Below are positions 1-5,984 of a stretch of DNA of 8,103 nt, one piece after another. The stretch lies in assembly GCA_023392075.1 (NCBI GenBank), contig JAEVZU010000238.1, positions 1 through 8,103 on the forward strand. The letters run 5' to 3'. The notes beneath the pieces are model-generated. The model saw nothing but the letters and a program-made list of their open reading frames with translations. It did not search any database and had not been told where the DNA came from. This stretch comes from Bacillota bacterium. Its GTDB lineage: Bacteria > Bacillota > Clostridia > Acetivibrionales > DSM-1351. The translations under genes and the position numbers were made by a program. The stretch's first letter is position 1, and every line of letters begins with the position of its first letter.

Positions 1-1015
1 TAACATCAGCAATACCATATGGTACGAAGCCTGATGCCGGAGTTTCTCCGCCCTTTCGAACCTTTTCAACCAGATAATTACGGTCTATAGCCAATGAGAA
101 GGCCTTTCTTACTTTTGGATTATCAAATGGAGGCTTGTTGTTTACAAGATCTATATAGTAGTTTCCGAGTAATGGAAATATTCTCAAATTGCCGGCTTCT
201 TTTTCAGCTGCAAATTCGTCGGTGGGAATGTTCTTTGCATAAACAACCTGACCATTTTTAAACGCGCTCAAAATAGCATTCTGGTCATTCATCAGGTACC
301 ACTCGATCTTAGGTGCTACTATGGAGTCTTTACCCCAGTAAGTATCACTCTTTTCATAAGTAATCTTAGAGTCATGCTCCCAGCTTATGAGCTTGTATGG
401 GCCGTTTCCCACATAGGTTTTCGGATCAAGAGCCCATTTGGCTGCATCCTTTGTTATCATATCTTCTCTCTGAGGCACCAAAACGGGGAATGCAACTATC
501 TCAGTGAAGAATGGGCATGGATTTTCAAGAGTTACTTCAAGAGTTTTATCATTAATAGCCTTTACACCCAACGTATTAATGTCCGCTTTCCCTGAATTGA
601 TTTTTTCACCATTCTTGATGAAATAAATGTAGTATGCATAGTCGGCGGCTGTTTTCTTGTCAACCGTTCTTTTCCATGAATAAATGAAATCATTTGCAGT
701 TACATCTTTGCCGTCGGACCATTTTGCATCCTTACGAATGTGGAATGTCCAAACTAAACCGTCGGAACTGATTTCCCATTTTTCAGCGGTACCGGGTACG
801 ATTTTTCCGTCCTTACCTATAGTGGCCAAACCTTCAAATGCACACAAAATATAATTTCCTCCGTCAACTGAATTGTTGAGGGATGGATCAAGCGTTTTTG
901 GCTCGGAAGCTATAGTTGCAGTGATAGTCTTTCTGGAGCCTGGAGCACTTCCACAGCCTGCAAATACTGTTACCAATAAAGTAAGAGCTAGAATAAAAGC
1001 TGATGTTCTTCTCAT
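1..1015 (-). CDS. oppA: OppA-like oligopeptide-binding lipoprotein (C-terminal part lies outside the window)
   Basis: This is the extracellular substrate-binding subunit of a peptide ABC transporter (SBP family 5). It is lipid-anchored and delivers peptides to the OppBC pore. The start is the ATG at 1015-1013, preceded by an AGGGGG ribosome binding site. The first 338 codons are open and the frame runs off the window edge. Residues 1-20 form a lipoprotein signal peptide: RR at 2-3, a hydrophobic core, then a VFAGC lipobox with the acylated cysteine at residue 21. Family hallmarks follow: SEPKTLDPS near 37-45, the W-S-D-G-K segment near 99-103, VGNGPYKL at 202-209, and PKVRKAFSLAIDR at 300-312. 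Members are usually about 520-560 residues, so roughly 200 are missing here. It is the last visible gene of opp1, 185 bases behind oppF, an arrangement that often lets the binding protein be made in excess. The family call is firm; the peptide preference is unknown. Confidence 0.95.
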   Translation of the reverse strand, partial: MRRTSAFILALTLLVTVFAGCGSAPGSRKTITATIASEPKTLDPSLNNSVDGGNYILCAFEGLATIGKDGKIVPGTAEKWEISSDGLVWTFHIRKDAKWSDGKDVTANDFIYSWKRTVDKKTAADYAYYIYFIKNGEKINSGKADINTLGVKAINDKTLEVTLENPCPFFTEIVAFPVLVPQREDMITKDAAKWALDPKTYVGNGPYKLISWEHDSKITYEKSDTYWGKDSIVAPKIEWYLMNDQNAILSAFKNGQVVYAKNIPTDEFAAEKEAGNLRIFPLLGNYYIDLVNNKPPFDNPKVRKAFSLAIDRNYLVEKVRKGGETPASGFVPYGIADV

Positions 1016-1200
1016 TATAATACCCCCTATTATTTAGATTTTATTTAAGTGGTCTAAAAATATTTATAAATTAAATCCAATATTACAATTTTTGAAATTT
1101 CAACGGTATAAATAATTTATCCCATTATATTTTTAACGAAATGTCGACCTCATTAAGTTAAAAAACTGTAACATCTTGCAATATGGGAAACTTATACTGA
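1016..1200 (-). promoter_or_regulatory. oppF-oppA spacer: no clear terminator; possible internal promoter
   Basis: This AT-rich gap of 185 bases separates oppF from oppA. No G+C stem followed by a T tract is visible, so read-through from oppF into oppA is likely. A perfect TATAAT lies at 1129-1124 on the minus strand, but I could not find a convincing -35 at 16-18 bp. A 12-bp perfect palindrome (TTGAAATTTCAA) lies at 1092-1103, about 77 bases before the oppA start. The region could hold an oppA-specific promoter, an RNA processing site or an operator, and the sequence does not decide between them. Confidence 0.3.
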
Positions 1201-2184
1201 TCAGATTTTACCGGTAAAATGGCAGGCTACATAGTGACCACTACCGTAATCTTTAAATTCAGGTACCTGCTGTGAGCAAATATCCTTTGCAAAGGGGCAT
1301 CTTGTCCTGAATTTACAGCCCGAAGGAGGATTTACAGGCGAAGGGATTTCACCCTTCAAAATGATTCTGTTCCTCTTTTTGGCGATTTCAGGATCCGGTT
1401 CCGGAATAGCTGTAAGCAGTGCCTGAGTATATGGATGCAGAGGATTTTTATAAAGTTCCTCCGATTCGACCAACTCAACAAAATGCCCCAAATACATAAC
1501 CCCAACCCTGTCACAGATATGTCTGACGACACCTAGGTCGTGGGAGATAAACAGATAAGTGAGGTTCAAACTTTCCTGCATCTCTTCAAGTGTATTTATA
1601 ATCTGCGCTCTGATCGACACATCAAGCGCAGAAACAGGTTCATCACAAACAATGAATTCAGGCTCAACTGCTATGGCACGGGCTATACCGATTCTTTGAC
1701 GCTGACCGCCTGAAAACTCATGCGGATAACGTGAGGAATGTTCTGTATTAAGACCGACAAGCCTTAGAAGAGCTCTTATTTTGTCTGCCCTGTCCTTTTT
1801 TGAAGAGGTAAGTTTGTGAATATCCAAAGCCTCGCCAACAATGTCGGAGACAGTCATTCTAGGGTCAAGTGATGCATATGGATCCTGAAATATATATTGC
1901 ATCTTCTTCCTATATGGCAATAGTTTATCCTTTTGAAGTTTTGTTATATCTACCCCGGAAAATTTAATCCGACCATCGGTTGGCTCATAGATTCTCAAGA
2001 TTGAACGTCCGAGAGTTGTTTTACCCGAACCTGATTCACCCACAAGACCAAGGGTCTCACCTGCATATATATTGAATGAAACATCCTCAACAGCTTTAAC
2101 CGACGCTTTTTCCCCCAGATGATTTCTTATGCGGAAATATTGTTTTAGATTATTGACTTGCAGCAGCACTCCTGAATTAACCAT
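1201..2184 (-). CDS. oppF: OppF/DppF-type peptide ABC transporter ATPase (opp1 system)
   Basis: This cytoplasmic ATPase pairs with OppD to drive peptide import through OppBC. The protein has 327 residues, normal for the family. Visible motifs are Walker A GESGSGKT (49-56), Q-loop Q100 in IFQDP, signature SGGQRQR (158-164), Walker B FIVCDEP with D181/E182, and H-loop H215. SGGQRQR with DEPVSALDVS is typical of the OppF rather than the OppD subunit. The C-terminal oligopeptide-transporter extension has PLHPYT (248-253) and four cysteines, C290, C296, C303 and C321 (spacing X5, X6, X17). This pattern matches the iron-sulfur-binding cysteines described for Dpp/Opp ATPases. The ATG at 2184 shares one base with the oppD stop (TAATG), which suggests translational coupling. 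GGGAGG lies about 10 bases upstream, inside the oppD end, a slightly long spacing. Confidence 0.96.
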   Translation of the reverse strand: MVNSGVLLQVNNLKQYFRIRNHLGEKASVKAVEDVSFNIYAGETLGLVGESGSGKTTLGRSILRIYEPTDGRIKFSGVDITKLQKDKLLPYRKKMQYIFQDPYASLDPRMTVSDIVGEALDIHKLTSSKKDRADKIRALLRLVGLNTEHSSRYPHEFSGGQRQRIGIARAIAVEPEFIVCDEPVSALDVSIRAQIINTLEEMQESLNLTYLFISHDLGVVRHICDRVGVMYLGHFVELVESEELYKNPLHPYTQALLTAIPEPDPEIAKKRNRIILKGEIPSPVNPPSGCKFRTRCPFAKDICSQQVPEFKDYGSGHYVACHFTGKI

Positions 2185-3185
2185 TACTTTTTTACCTCCC
2201 TGCTATTACCTGCTTTCTCGTCATAAAGCCAGCAGGCGGTTCTATGTCCATCTTCTGCAACATATTCGGCCGGTGTGTGGTTAATACAGATTTTAAGGCA
2301 GCTCTCGCATCTTGGTGCAAAGGCACAGCCTTTTGGAAGACTCAGAAGATCAATAGGATTACCACTTATAGGAATGAGCTTTTCACCCCTTTTTTTCAAG
2401 TCGGGCAGAGAACGTAGCAACCCCTTTGTGTATGGGTGGCGGGAATGGTGAAAAATGCTGTAGACAGAACCCTGTTCAACAATTCTTCCTCCGTACATGA
2501 CAATAACGTCATCAGCCATATCAGCAACTATTCCGAGATCATGTGTTATAAGAACTATGGACATATCGGTTTTTTTCTGGATATCCTTCAACAGTTCAAG
2601 TATCTGTGCTTGAATGGTAACATCCAGGGCAGTTGTCGGTTCGTCGGCAATTAAAAGTTTGGGAGCTCCAGCAAGTGCCATGGCTATCATTGCCCTTTGA
2701 CGCATTCCGCCTGAAAATTCATGAGGATACTGAGACAAACGTTTTTCAGGTTCATTTATACCTACCAGGCTTAACAGTTCAATTGATTTTTTCTTGACTT
2801 CTTCTTTTGAGATCTTCCCGTATTTGTGACGCAGCGATTCCGCTATCTGGCTTCCTACCGTAAATACGGGATTCAGACAGGTCATTGGGTCCTGGAAAAT
2901 CATTGCTACTTCATTACCTGAAAAATTCAGCCTTTCAGTCTTATTCATGGCTGAAACATCTTTTCCGTTAAAAGTAATGCTGCCCCGGACAATTTTTCCA
3001 GGCTTATCTATAAGACCTATGATCGAGTGGGAGGAAACACTTTTCCCGGAACCCGATTCACCCACAATACCCAGAACTTTTCCGGGTTCAAGGGTATAAC
3101 TTATACCGTTAACCGCCTGAACCTCACCGGCCGGCGTAAAAAATGAAACTTTCAAATCATTTATTTTAAGTAATTCTTTACCCAC
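2184..3185 (-). CDS. oppD: OppD/DppD-type peptide ABC transporter ATPase (opp1 system), GTG start
   Basis: This is the second ATPase of the opp1 importer. I place the start at the GTG at 3185-3183 because GGGAGG (3196-3191) lies five bases upstream. An in-frame ATG six codons earlier (3203) has no ribosome binding site and would translate through the GGGAGG. From the GTG the protein has 333 residues. Motifs are Walker A GESGSGKS (42-49), Q98, signature SGGMRQR (158-164), Walker B LLIADEP with D181/E182, and H-loop H215. SGGMRQR with DEPTTALDVT is the OppD signature. The C-terminal cysteines C287, C293, C300 and C318 keep the X5-X6-X17 spacing, with an extra C296. It is separated from oppC by an unusually structured spacer, whereas its stop overlaps the oppF start. 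The ribosome binding site is the target of a complementary upstream sequence (see 3186-3286). Confidence 0.95.
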   Translation of the reverse strand: MGKELLKINDLKVSFFTPAGEVQAVNGISYTLEPGKVLGIVGESGSGKSVSSHSIIGLIDKPGKIVRGSITFNGKDVSAMNKTERLNFSGNEVAMIFQDPMTCLNPVFTVGSQIAESLRHKYGKISKEEVKKKSIELLSLVGINEPEKRLSQYPHEFSGGMRQRAMIAMALAGAPKLLIADEPTTALDVTIQAQILELLKDIQKKTDMSIVLITHDLGIVADMADDVIVMYGGRIVEQGSVYSIFHHSRHPYTKGLLRSLPDLKKRGEKLIPISGNPIDLLSLPKGCAFAPRCESCLKICINHTPAEYVAEDGHRTACWLYDEKAGNSREVKK

Positions 3186-3196
3186 ATTAACCTCCC

Positions 3197-3229
3197 AAGC
3201 CATGTATGGCTTTGAGCCACATTTGTGGC
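3197..3229 (-). repeat. Two tandem small hairpins just upstream of the oppD ribosome binding site
   Basis: The first hairpin is GCCACA-AA-TGTGGC (3229-3216). The second is AAGCCA-TACA-TGGCTT (3212-3197), ending right against the GGGAGG at 3196. A third dyad, TTGTGGCCACAA (3223-3234), uses one arm of the first hairpin in another register. None has a T tract. They may fix the spacing of the long-range pairing or protect the oppDFA part of the message from 5' decay, which is inference. Confidence 0.45.
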
Positions 3230-3250
3230 CACAATGTTATAAAATTTATA

Positions 3251-3279
3251 TCCTTTACCGCTATAGGGCGAGTAAAGGA
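3251..3279 (-). repeat. Hairpin in the oppC-oppD spacer that competes with the anti-Shine-Dalgarno arm
   Basis: In the transcript TCCTTTAC (3279-3272) pairs perfectly with GTAAAGGA (3258-3251). After one bulged base the stem continues with CGC/GCG around a CCTATA loop. No T tract follows, so it is not an ordinary terminator. It is made before the oppD start emerges and uses the TCC that would otherwise cover the oppD Shine-Dalgarno sequence. It would therefore act as the 'open' state if the switch is real. Confidence 0.55.
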
Positions 3280-3307
3280 GGTTAATTGGCCGTCTAAAGT
3301 CTTCAGG

Positions 3308-4303
3308 CTATTTCTTCATTCTTGGATCGAGTGCATCTCTTAATCCGTCTCCGAAAAGATTCATGGACAGGATAATGACACTGATGGTTGCAGCGGGGAA
3401 AATAAGCATGTAGGGGTATGAATATATTCCTTTCAGAGCTGCTTGCGACAAGGAACCCAGCGAAGCCATAGGAATGGAAACACCTAGACCTATAAAACTC
3501 AAAAATGACTCAACGAATATTGCTTCAGGAATTTTCAACGTTGCAACAACAATTATCTGACCTATACAGTTAGGTATCAGATGTCTGGAGATAATATCCT
3601 TACTGCCGGCACCAAGAACTTTGGCAGCCAGAACATATTCCTGTTCTTTCAAAGCCAGAATTTGTCCGCGGACTATTCTCGCCATATCGACCCAATACAG
3701 TAAAGCCAAAACAAAAAATATGCTTATCAGTCCGACTCCCAAACCCTTTAAAAAAGCCGGAGAATCAGCAGACGACAGATATTTGTCAATCGGCTCCTTA
3801 AGAACTACCTGCAGAAGAATTACGATCAGTACTGTAGGAACTGAATAAACTATATCAACTATTCTCATCATTACAATGTCGGCCCAGCCCCCGAGAAAGC
3901 CTGAAACAGCGCCATAAAGGATTCCTATAACGGAAATCATAATAGCGGCTACAACACCTACGGCTATTGAAATTCTGGCACCTATCATCGTTCTAGTAAA
4001 CAAATCTCTGCCCAGACTGTCGGTACCAAAAATATGCTGAACATTTGGTGATAAATTCTCACTGCCCTTGATAATCTGATCATATCTATACGGAGAGAGC
4101 ATCGGCCCTATTACTGCAGCCAGCAGCACCAGCAATATAACAGCCAGGGCCCCAATTGCAACCTTATTTGTCCGGAGCCTCCTCCAGGCATCTTTCCAAT
4201 ACCCTATTGCAGGGCGCATAAATTCAGCTGTTGCCTTTTCACTTTCAGTGGCAGGCATAAACAATTTGTTATCCAAAACTGCCGTACTATCCGTTTCTCT
4301 CAC
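3308..4303 (-). CDS. oppC: OppC/DppC-type peptide ABC transporter permease (opp1 system), GTG start
   Basis: This inner-membrane permease forms the translocation pore with OppB. The protein has 331 residues and starts at the GTG at 4303-4301, with CAGGTG eight bases upstream. A cytoplasmic tail of about 45 residues precedes TM1 (about 48-68). Then comes the OppC hallmark FGTDSLGRDLFTR (92-104), followed by several membrane segments (about 113-137, 151-168, 190-206, 247-275 and 296-315). The ATPase-contacting EAA loop is at about 221-245 (QEYVLAAKVLGAG...). The C-terminus FGDGLRDALDPRMKK is typical of the family. A polar insert of about 20 residues near 168-188 is slightly longer than in many relatives. 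It lies 17 bases behind oppB. The call is firm. Confidence 0.96.
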   Translation of the reverse strand: MRETDSTAVLDNKLFMPATESEKATAEFMRPAIGYWKDAWRRLRTNKVAIGALAVILLVLLAAVIGPMLSPYRYDQIIKGSENLSPNVQHIFGTDSLGRDLFTRTMIGARISIAVGVVAAIMISVIGILYGAVSGFLGGWADIVMMRIVDIVYSVPTVLIVILLQVVLKEPIDKYLSSADSPAFLKGLGVGLISIFFVLALLYWVDMARIVRGQILALKEQEYVLAAKVLGAGSKDIISRHLIPNCIGQIIVVATLKIPEAIFVESFLSFIGLGVSIPMASLGSLSQAALKGIYSYPYMLIFPAATISVIILSMNLFGDGLRDALDPRMKK

Positions 4304-4320
4304 TTTTTATACACCTGCCC

Positions 4321-5244
4321 CTATTTTGTTATATTGATCCTTGGATCTACAAATCTGTATAATATGTCCACCAGGAAGTTCATAAAAATCAGTAATGCAC
4401 CAAGAAAAATTGTTACACCCATGACGGTAGGATAATCTTTTGCTGTAATACTGGTTACAAAAGAGCTTCCCAAGCCAGGGATTGAAAATATTGATTCTAT
4501 TACGAAGGAACCTGTCAAAACACCTGCAACCATAGGGCCTGCATAAGTAACGACAGGGAGAATTCCATTTCTCAAGCCATGCTTAAAGATTACTATTCTT
4601 TCGGAAAGTCCCTTAGCTCTGGCAGTTCTTATATAGTCCTGGTTAATAACATCCAGCATGGAAGAGCGCATCAGCCTTGTAATAAAGCTCAGCGGAAAAA
4701 AAGATAGAGCAAAGCCGGGCAGGATGTAACTGGACAAGGTATCAAGATTACTTACGGTGGGAAACAAACGGAGCTTCACCCCAAATAAAACCATACTTAC
4801 TGTAGCTACCACAAAGCTGGGAACTGCAATGCCTATTGTCACTACCAACATTATCGCTCTGTCTGCACCGGTGTTCTTTTTTAGTGCGCTGATAGTACCA
4901 AGGATGGTACCTGTCACAATGGCAATCGCACTGGCAAAAATACCGAGTTTAAGAGAATAAGGAAATTTTCTGGATATAATTTCTGCTACATTCTGTCCGC
5001 TTAGTTTGATTGATTCACCAAAATCGCCTTTTAGAATATTTTTGGCATAAATCCCATACTGTATCAAAATAGGTTTGTCCAAACCGTATTTTGCTTCCAG
5101 ATTTGCAAATATTTCAGGCGTTATTTTGTTGTCACCCAAAAATGGACTGCCTGGTGTTAAATGCATAAGGAAAAATGTTAAAGTAAACATTATCCATAAT
5201 GTCAGCAGTGATACTAACAACCGTTTTAAAACGTATTTCAGCAT
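4321..5244 (-). CDS. oppB: OppB/DppB-type peptide ABC transporter permease (opp1 system)
   Basis: This is the first structural gene of opp1 and the second half of the membrane pore. The protein has 307 residues, normal for OppB. The ATG at 5244-5242 follows an AGGAGGT ribosome binding site a few bases upstream. The N-terminus (LKYVLKRLL, TM1 about 9-28) and the MHLTPGSPF segment at 27-35 are classic OppB. Further membrane segments lie near 98-120, 130-155, 172-190, 230-250 and 274-297. The EAA loop that meets the ATPase lies at about 202-232 (QDYIRTARAKGLSE...). The C-terminal YRFVDPRI motif (296-303) is also typical. Transcription probably starts about 197 bases upstream at the promoter at 5448-5476, leaving a long leader. 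Confidence 0.96.
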   Translation of the reverse strand: MLKYVLKRLLVSLLTLWIMFTLTFFLMHLTPGSPFLGDNKITPEIFANLEAKYGLDKPILIQYGIYAKNILKGDFGESIKLSGQNVAEIISRKFPYSLKLGIFASAIAIVTGTILGTISALKKNTGADRAIMLVVTIGIAVPSFVVATVSMVLFGVKLRLFPTVSNLDTLSSYILPGFALSFFPLSFITRLMRSSMLDVINQDYIRTARAKGLSERIVIFKHGLRNGILPVVTYAGPMVAGVLTGSFVIESIFSIPGLGSSFVTSITAKDYPTVMGVTIFLGALLIFMNFLVDILYRFVDPRINITK

Positions 5245-5441
5245 ATGACCTCCTAACTGCGACCCTATTAACTCAGCGCAATAAATTGACTTATATTTCC
5301 CGGCATATTTTACTTTTCCGACAGTATGTTGATAGAATTATTTACAAGCCGCTGGATTTCATGATTTATATTGGCATACTGTTGCATTTCATATCTTTAT
5401 GCCTTTTTATTACATTATTTACATTTATTTCTAAATGTATT
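5245..5441 (-). promoter_or_regulatory. Long 5' leader of the opp1 operon with alternative pairings
   Basis: The predicted transcript start near 5441 leaves a leader of about 197 bases before oppB. GGCATA (5403-5398) can pair with TATGCC at 5378-5373, or with a second TATGCC at 5307-5302. The second option nests an 8-bp helix, ACAGTATG (5382-5375) with CATACTGT (5328-5321), and excludes the first. I saw no T-box, S-box or other riboswitch consensus. A 25-codon ORF (5387-5310) and an 8-codon ORF lie within it, both weakly supported. The leader holds no clear intrinsic terminator. Confidence 0.4.
5420..5439 (-). repeat. GAAA-capped hairpin at the predicted 5' end of the opp1 transcript
   Basis: TACATTTA-GAAA-TAAATGTA is a perfect 8-bp stem with a GNRA tetraloop. 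It would begin at about base 2-3 of the transcript if the promoter call is right. Terminal hairpins can protect mRNA from 5' decay. The same dyad in DNA could instead be a repressor site overlapping the transcription start. Confidence 0.5.
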
Positions 5442-5447
5442 TTTATT

Positions 5448-5476
5448 ATTTTATCATATGGTATTTGATTTATCAA
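5448..5476 (-). promoter_or_regulatory. Strong vegetative (sigma-A-type) promoter of the opp1 operon
   Basis: On the minus strand TTGATA (5476-5471) is followed after exactly 17 bp by TAAAAT (5453-5448), with TG one base before the -10 (extended -10). Each hexamer matches consensus at five of six positions. It sits downstream of the two terminators and upstream of oppB, as expected for an independent opp1 promoter. The -35 is embedded in a dyad TTGAT-AA-ATCAA (5465-5476), which could let a regulator cover it. Confidence 0.75.
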
Positions 5477-5604
5477 TAAGTGAAAGTCCTTAGCCAGGGC
5501 TAACATGGAAATAACTTTTCATTATTAGATTTGAACTATATTTTATTTATATATTTCAAAAAGTATTGCTTATACTTATTATGAAATTTTTAACATTTAT
5601 ATAC
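5477..5604 (-). other. AT-rich gap upstream of the opp1 promoter, with a dyad at 5490-5503
   Basis: No gene is visible here on either strand. The clearest structure is TTAGCC-CT-GGCTAA (5503-5490), the only G+C-rich spot, lying 13 bp upstream of the -35. It is flanked by GAAAAGT and ACTTTC, which extend partial symmetry. A weak AAGTAT/ATACTT hairpin (5577-5561) is followed by five Ts and might back up the terminators. An activator or repressor site at 5490-5503 is a guess from position. Confidence 0.3.
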
Positions 5605-5647
5605 AAAATAAAAACTGGAGCAACCTGTTTATTTCAGGTTATTCCAG
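5605..5647 (-). terminator. Second intrinsic terminator behind the small membrane-protein gene
   Basis: The transcript folds CTGGAATAACCTG (5647-5635) against CAGGTTGCTCCAG (5627-5615) around a seven-base loop, with one mismatch and one G-U pair. TTTTTATTTT follows directly (5614-5605). This is a canonical Rho-independent terminator reading in the minus direction. It has no T tract on the plus side. With the terminator at 5685-5720 it forms a tandem pair that isolates opp1 from upstream transcription. Confidence 0.85.
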
Positions 5648-5684
5648 CTACTTTATGAACAAATAAAAATCAAAGGCCAGCATC

Positions 5685-5720
5685 AAAAAAAGAAATATGA
5701 TTTATCATATTTCTTTTTTT
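5685..5720 (-). terminator. Bidirectional-looking intrinsic terminator downstream of the small membrane-protein gene
   Basis: This is a perfect 16-bp inverted repeat with a four-base loop. The inner stem is AGAAATATGA/TCATATTTCT, and the outer part is the A run pairing with the T run. Seven As on one side and seven Ts on the other allow termination on either strand. No plus-strand gene points into it, so its use is presumably for the minus-strand transcript ending 62 bases after the stop at 5783. The stem is AT-rich, which may be why a second terminator follows. Confidence 0.8.
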
Positions 5721-5782
5721 ATGTTTATTATGTTCTTTTATAACTTATAACAGCTGTTCCTTTACAGAAGACCGAAAATAAA

Positions 5783-5959
5783 TCAGCCCTTGAGCCAGAA
5801 CTTCACCAGAAACCATATTAAAAAAACAAACACCGCTATGACGGTCAGTATGAACGGCAGCAGTATCTGGACTATTGAGAGCATTAATGCAATAACATCT
5901 TTAAAGGTGAGCATGTTCTCCTCTATTGTCCTATCTTCCTTTTTCTTACCTTTGAACAA
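5783..5959 (-). CDS. Small single-pass membrane protein of unknown function, 58 aa, TTG start
   Basis: I do not recognise this protein. It starts at the TTG at 5959-5957, with AAAGGAG (5973-5967) exactly seven bases upstream, one of the best ribosome binding sites in the window. An internal ATG at codon 16 preceded by GAGGAG is a possible second start (43 aa). The N-terminus is basic and hydrophilic (MFKGKKKEDR, then TIEEN). Residues about 22-52 form one long hydrophobic stretch with Q31 and P35 in it, and lysines at 53 and 57 close the C-terminus. This predicts one membrane-spanning helix, perhaps kinked. The gene has its own apparent promoter, a leader hairpin and tandem terminators, so it is a complete transcription unit between two peptide transporters. 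It could be an accessory subunit, a regulator of the transporter, or unrelated. Confidence 0.72.
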   Translation of the reverse strand: MFKGKKKEDRTIEENMLTFKDVIALMLSIVQILLPFILTVIAVFVFLIWFLVKFWLKG

Positions 5960-5984
5960 GTTTTTACTCCTTTAATAACCGTAT

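Larger units (their letters stand above)
3186..3286 (-). promoter_or_regulatory. Candidate cis-regulatory RNA in the oppC-oppD spacer that can hide the oppD ribosome binding site
   Basis: The transcript carries ATTAACCTCC at 3286-3277 and its exact complement GGAGGTTAAT at 3195-3186, which is the oppD Shine-Dalgarno sequence plus spacer directly before the GTG. A following U opposite G adds a wobble pair, giving about 11 pairs. The arms enclose 81 bases. The upstream arm shares its last three bases with the first three of a local hairpin (3279-3251), so the two pairings compete. Family knowledge does not name this element; I match it to no known riboswitch. That it is a translational switch is inference from the pairing. 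An alternative is a small terminal-inverted-repeat element, but the flanks show no target duplication. Confidence 0.5.

Noticed and set aside
374..595. Plus-strand open frame inside oppA
   Set aside because: It is antisense to a well-supported OppA coding sequence and has no translation signals. The same holds for plus-strand frames inside the other opp genes (2436-2654, 3621-3848, 4757-4960, 6099-6305, 6898-7309).
1141..1200. Intrinsic terminator after oppF (T6 run at about 1160-1165)
   Set aside because: No stable stem precedes the T run; only a four-base GTTA/TAAC match surrounds it.
3186..3203. Upstream ATG at 3203 as the opp1 oppD start
   Set aside because: There is no ribosome binding site before it, whereas GGGAGG sits five bases before the GTG at 3185.
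3186..3286. MITE-like insertion with 10-bp terminal inverted repeats
   Set aside because: The flanking bases show no target-site duplication and one repeat is a functional ribosome binding site. It is kept only as an alternative to the RNA switch.
5245..5441. Known riboswitch or T-box in the opp1 leader
   Set aside because: No T-box antiterminator, S-box, cyclic-di-GMP or similar conserved core could be found by eye, and there is no leader terminator.
5199..5468. Plus-strand open frame of 89 codons across the oppB start and leader
   Set aside because: It begins antisense inside oppB, has no ribosome binding site, and its hydrophobic tail reflects the AT-rich leader.
5790..5975. Plus-strand open frame of 61 codons opposite the small membrane-protein gene
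   Set aside because: It has no ribosome binding site or promoter, and the minus-strand frame has a strong site, promoter and terminators.
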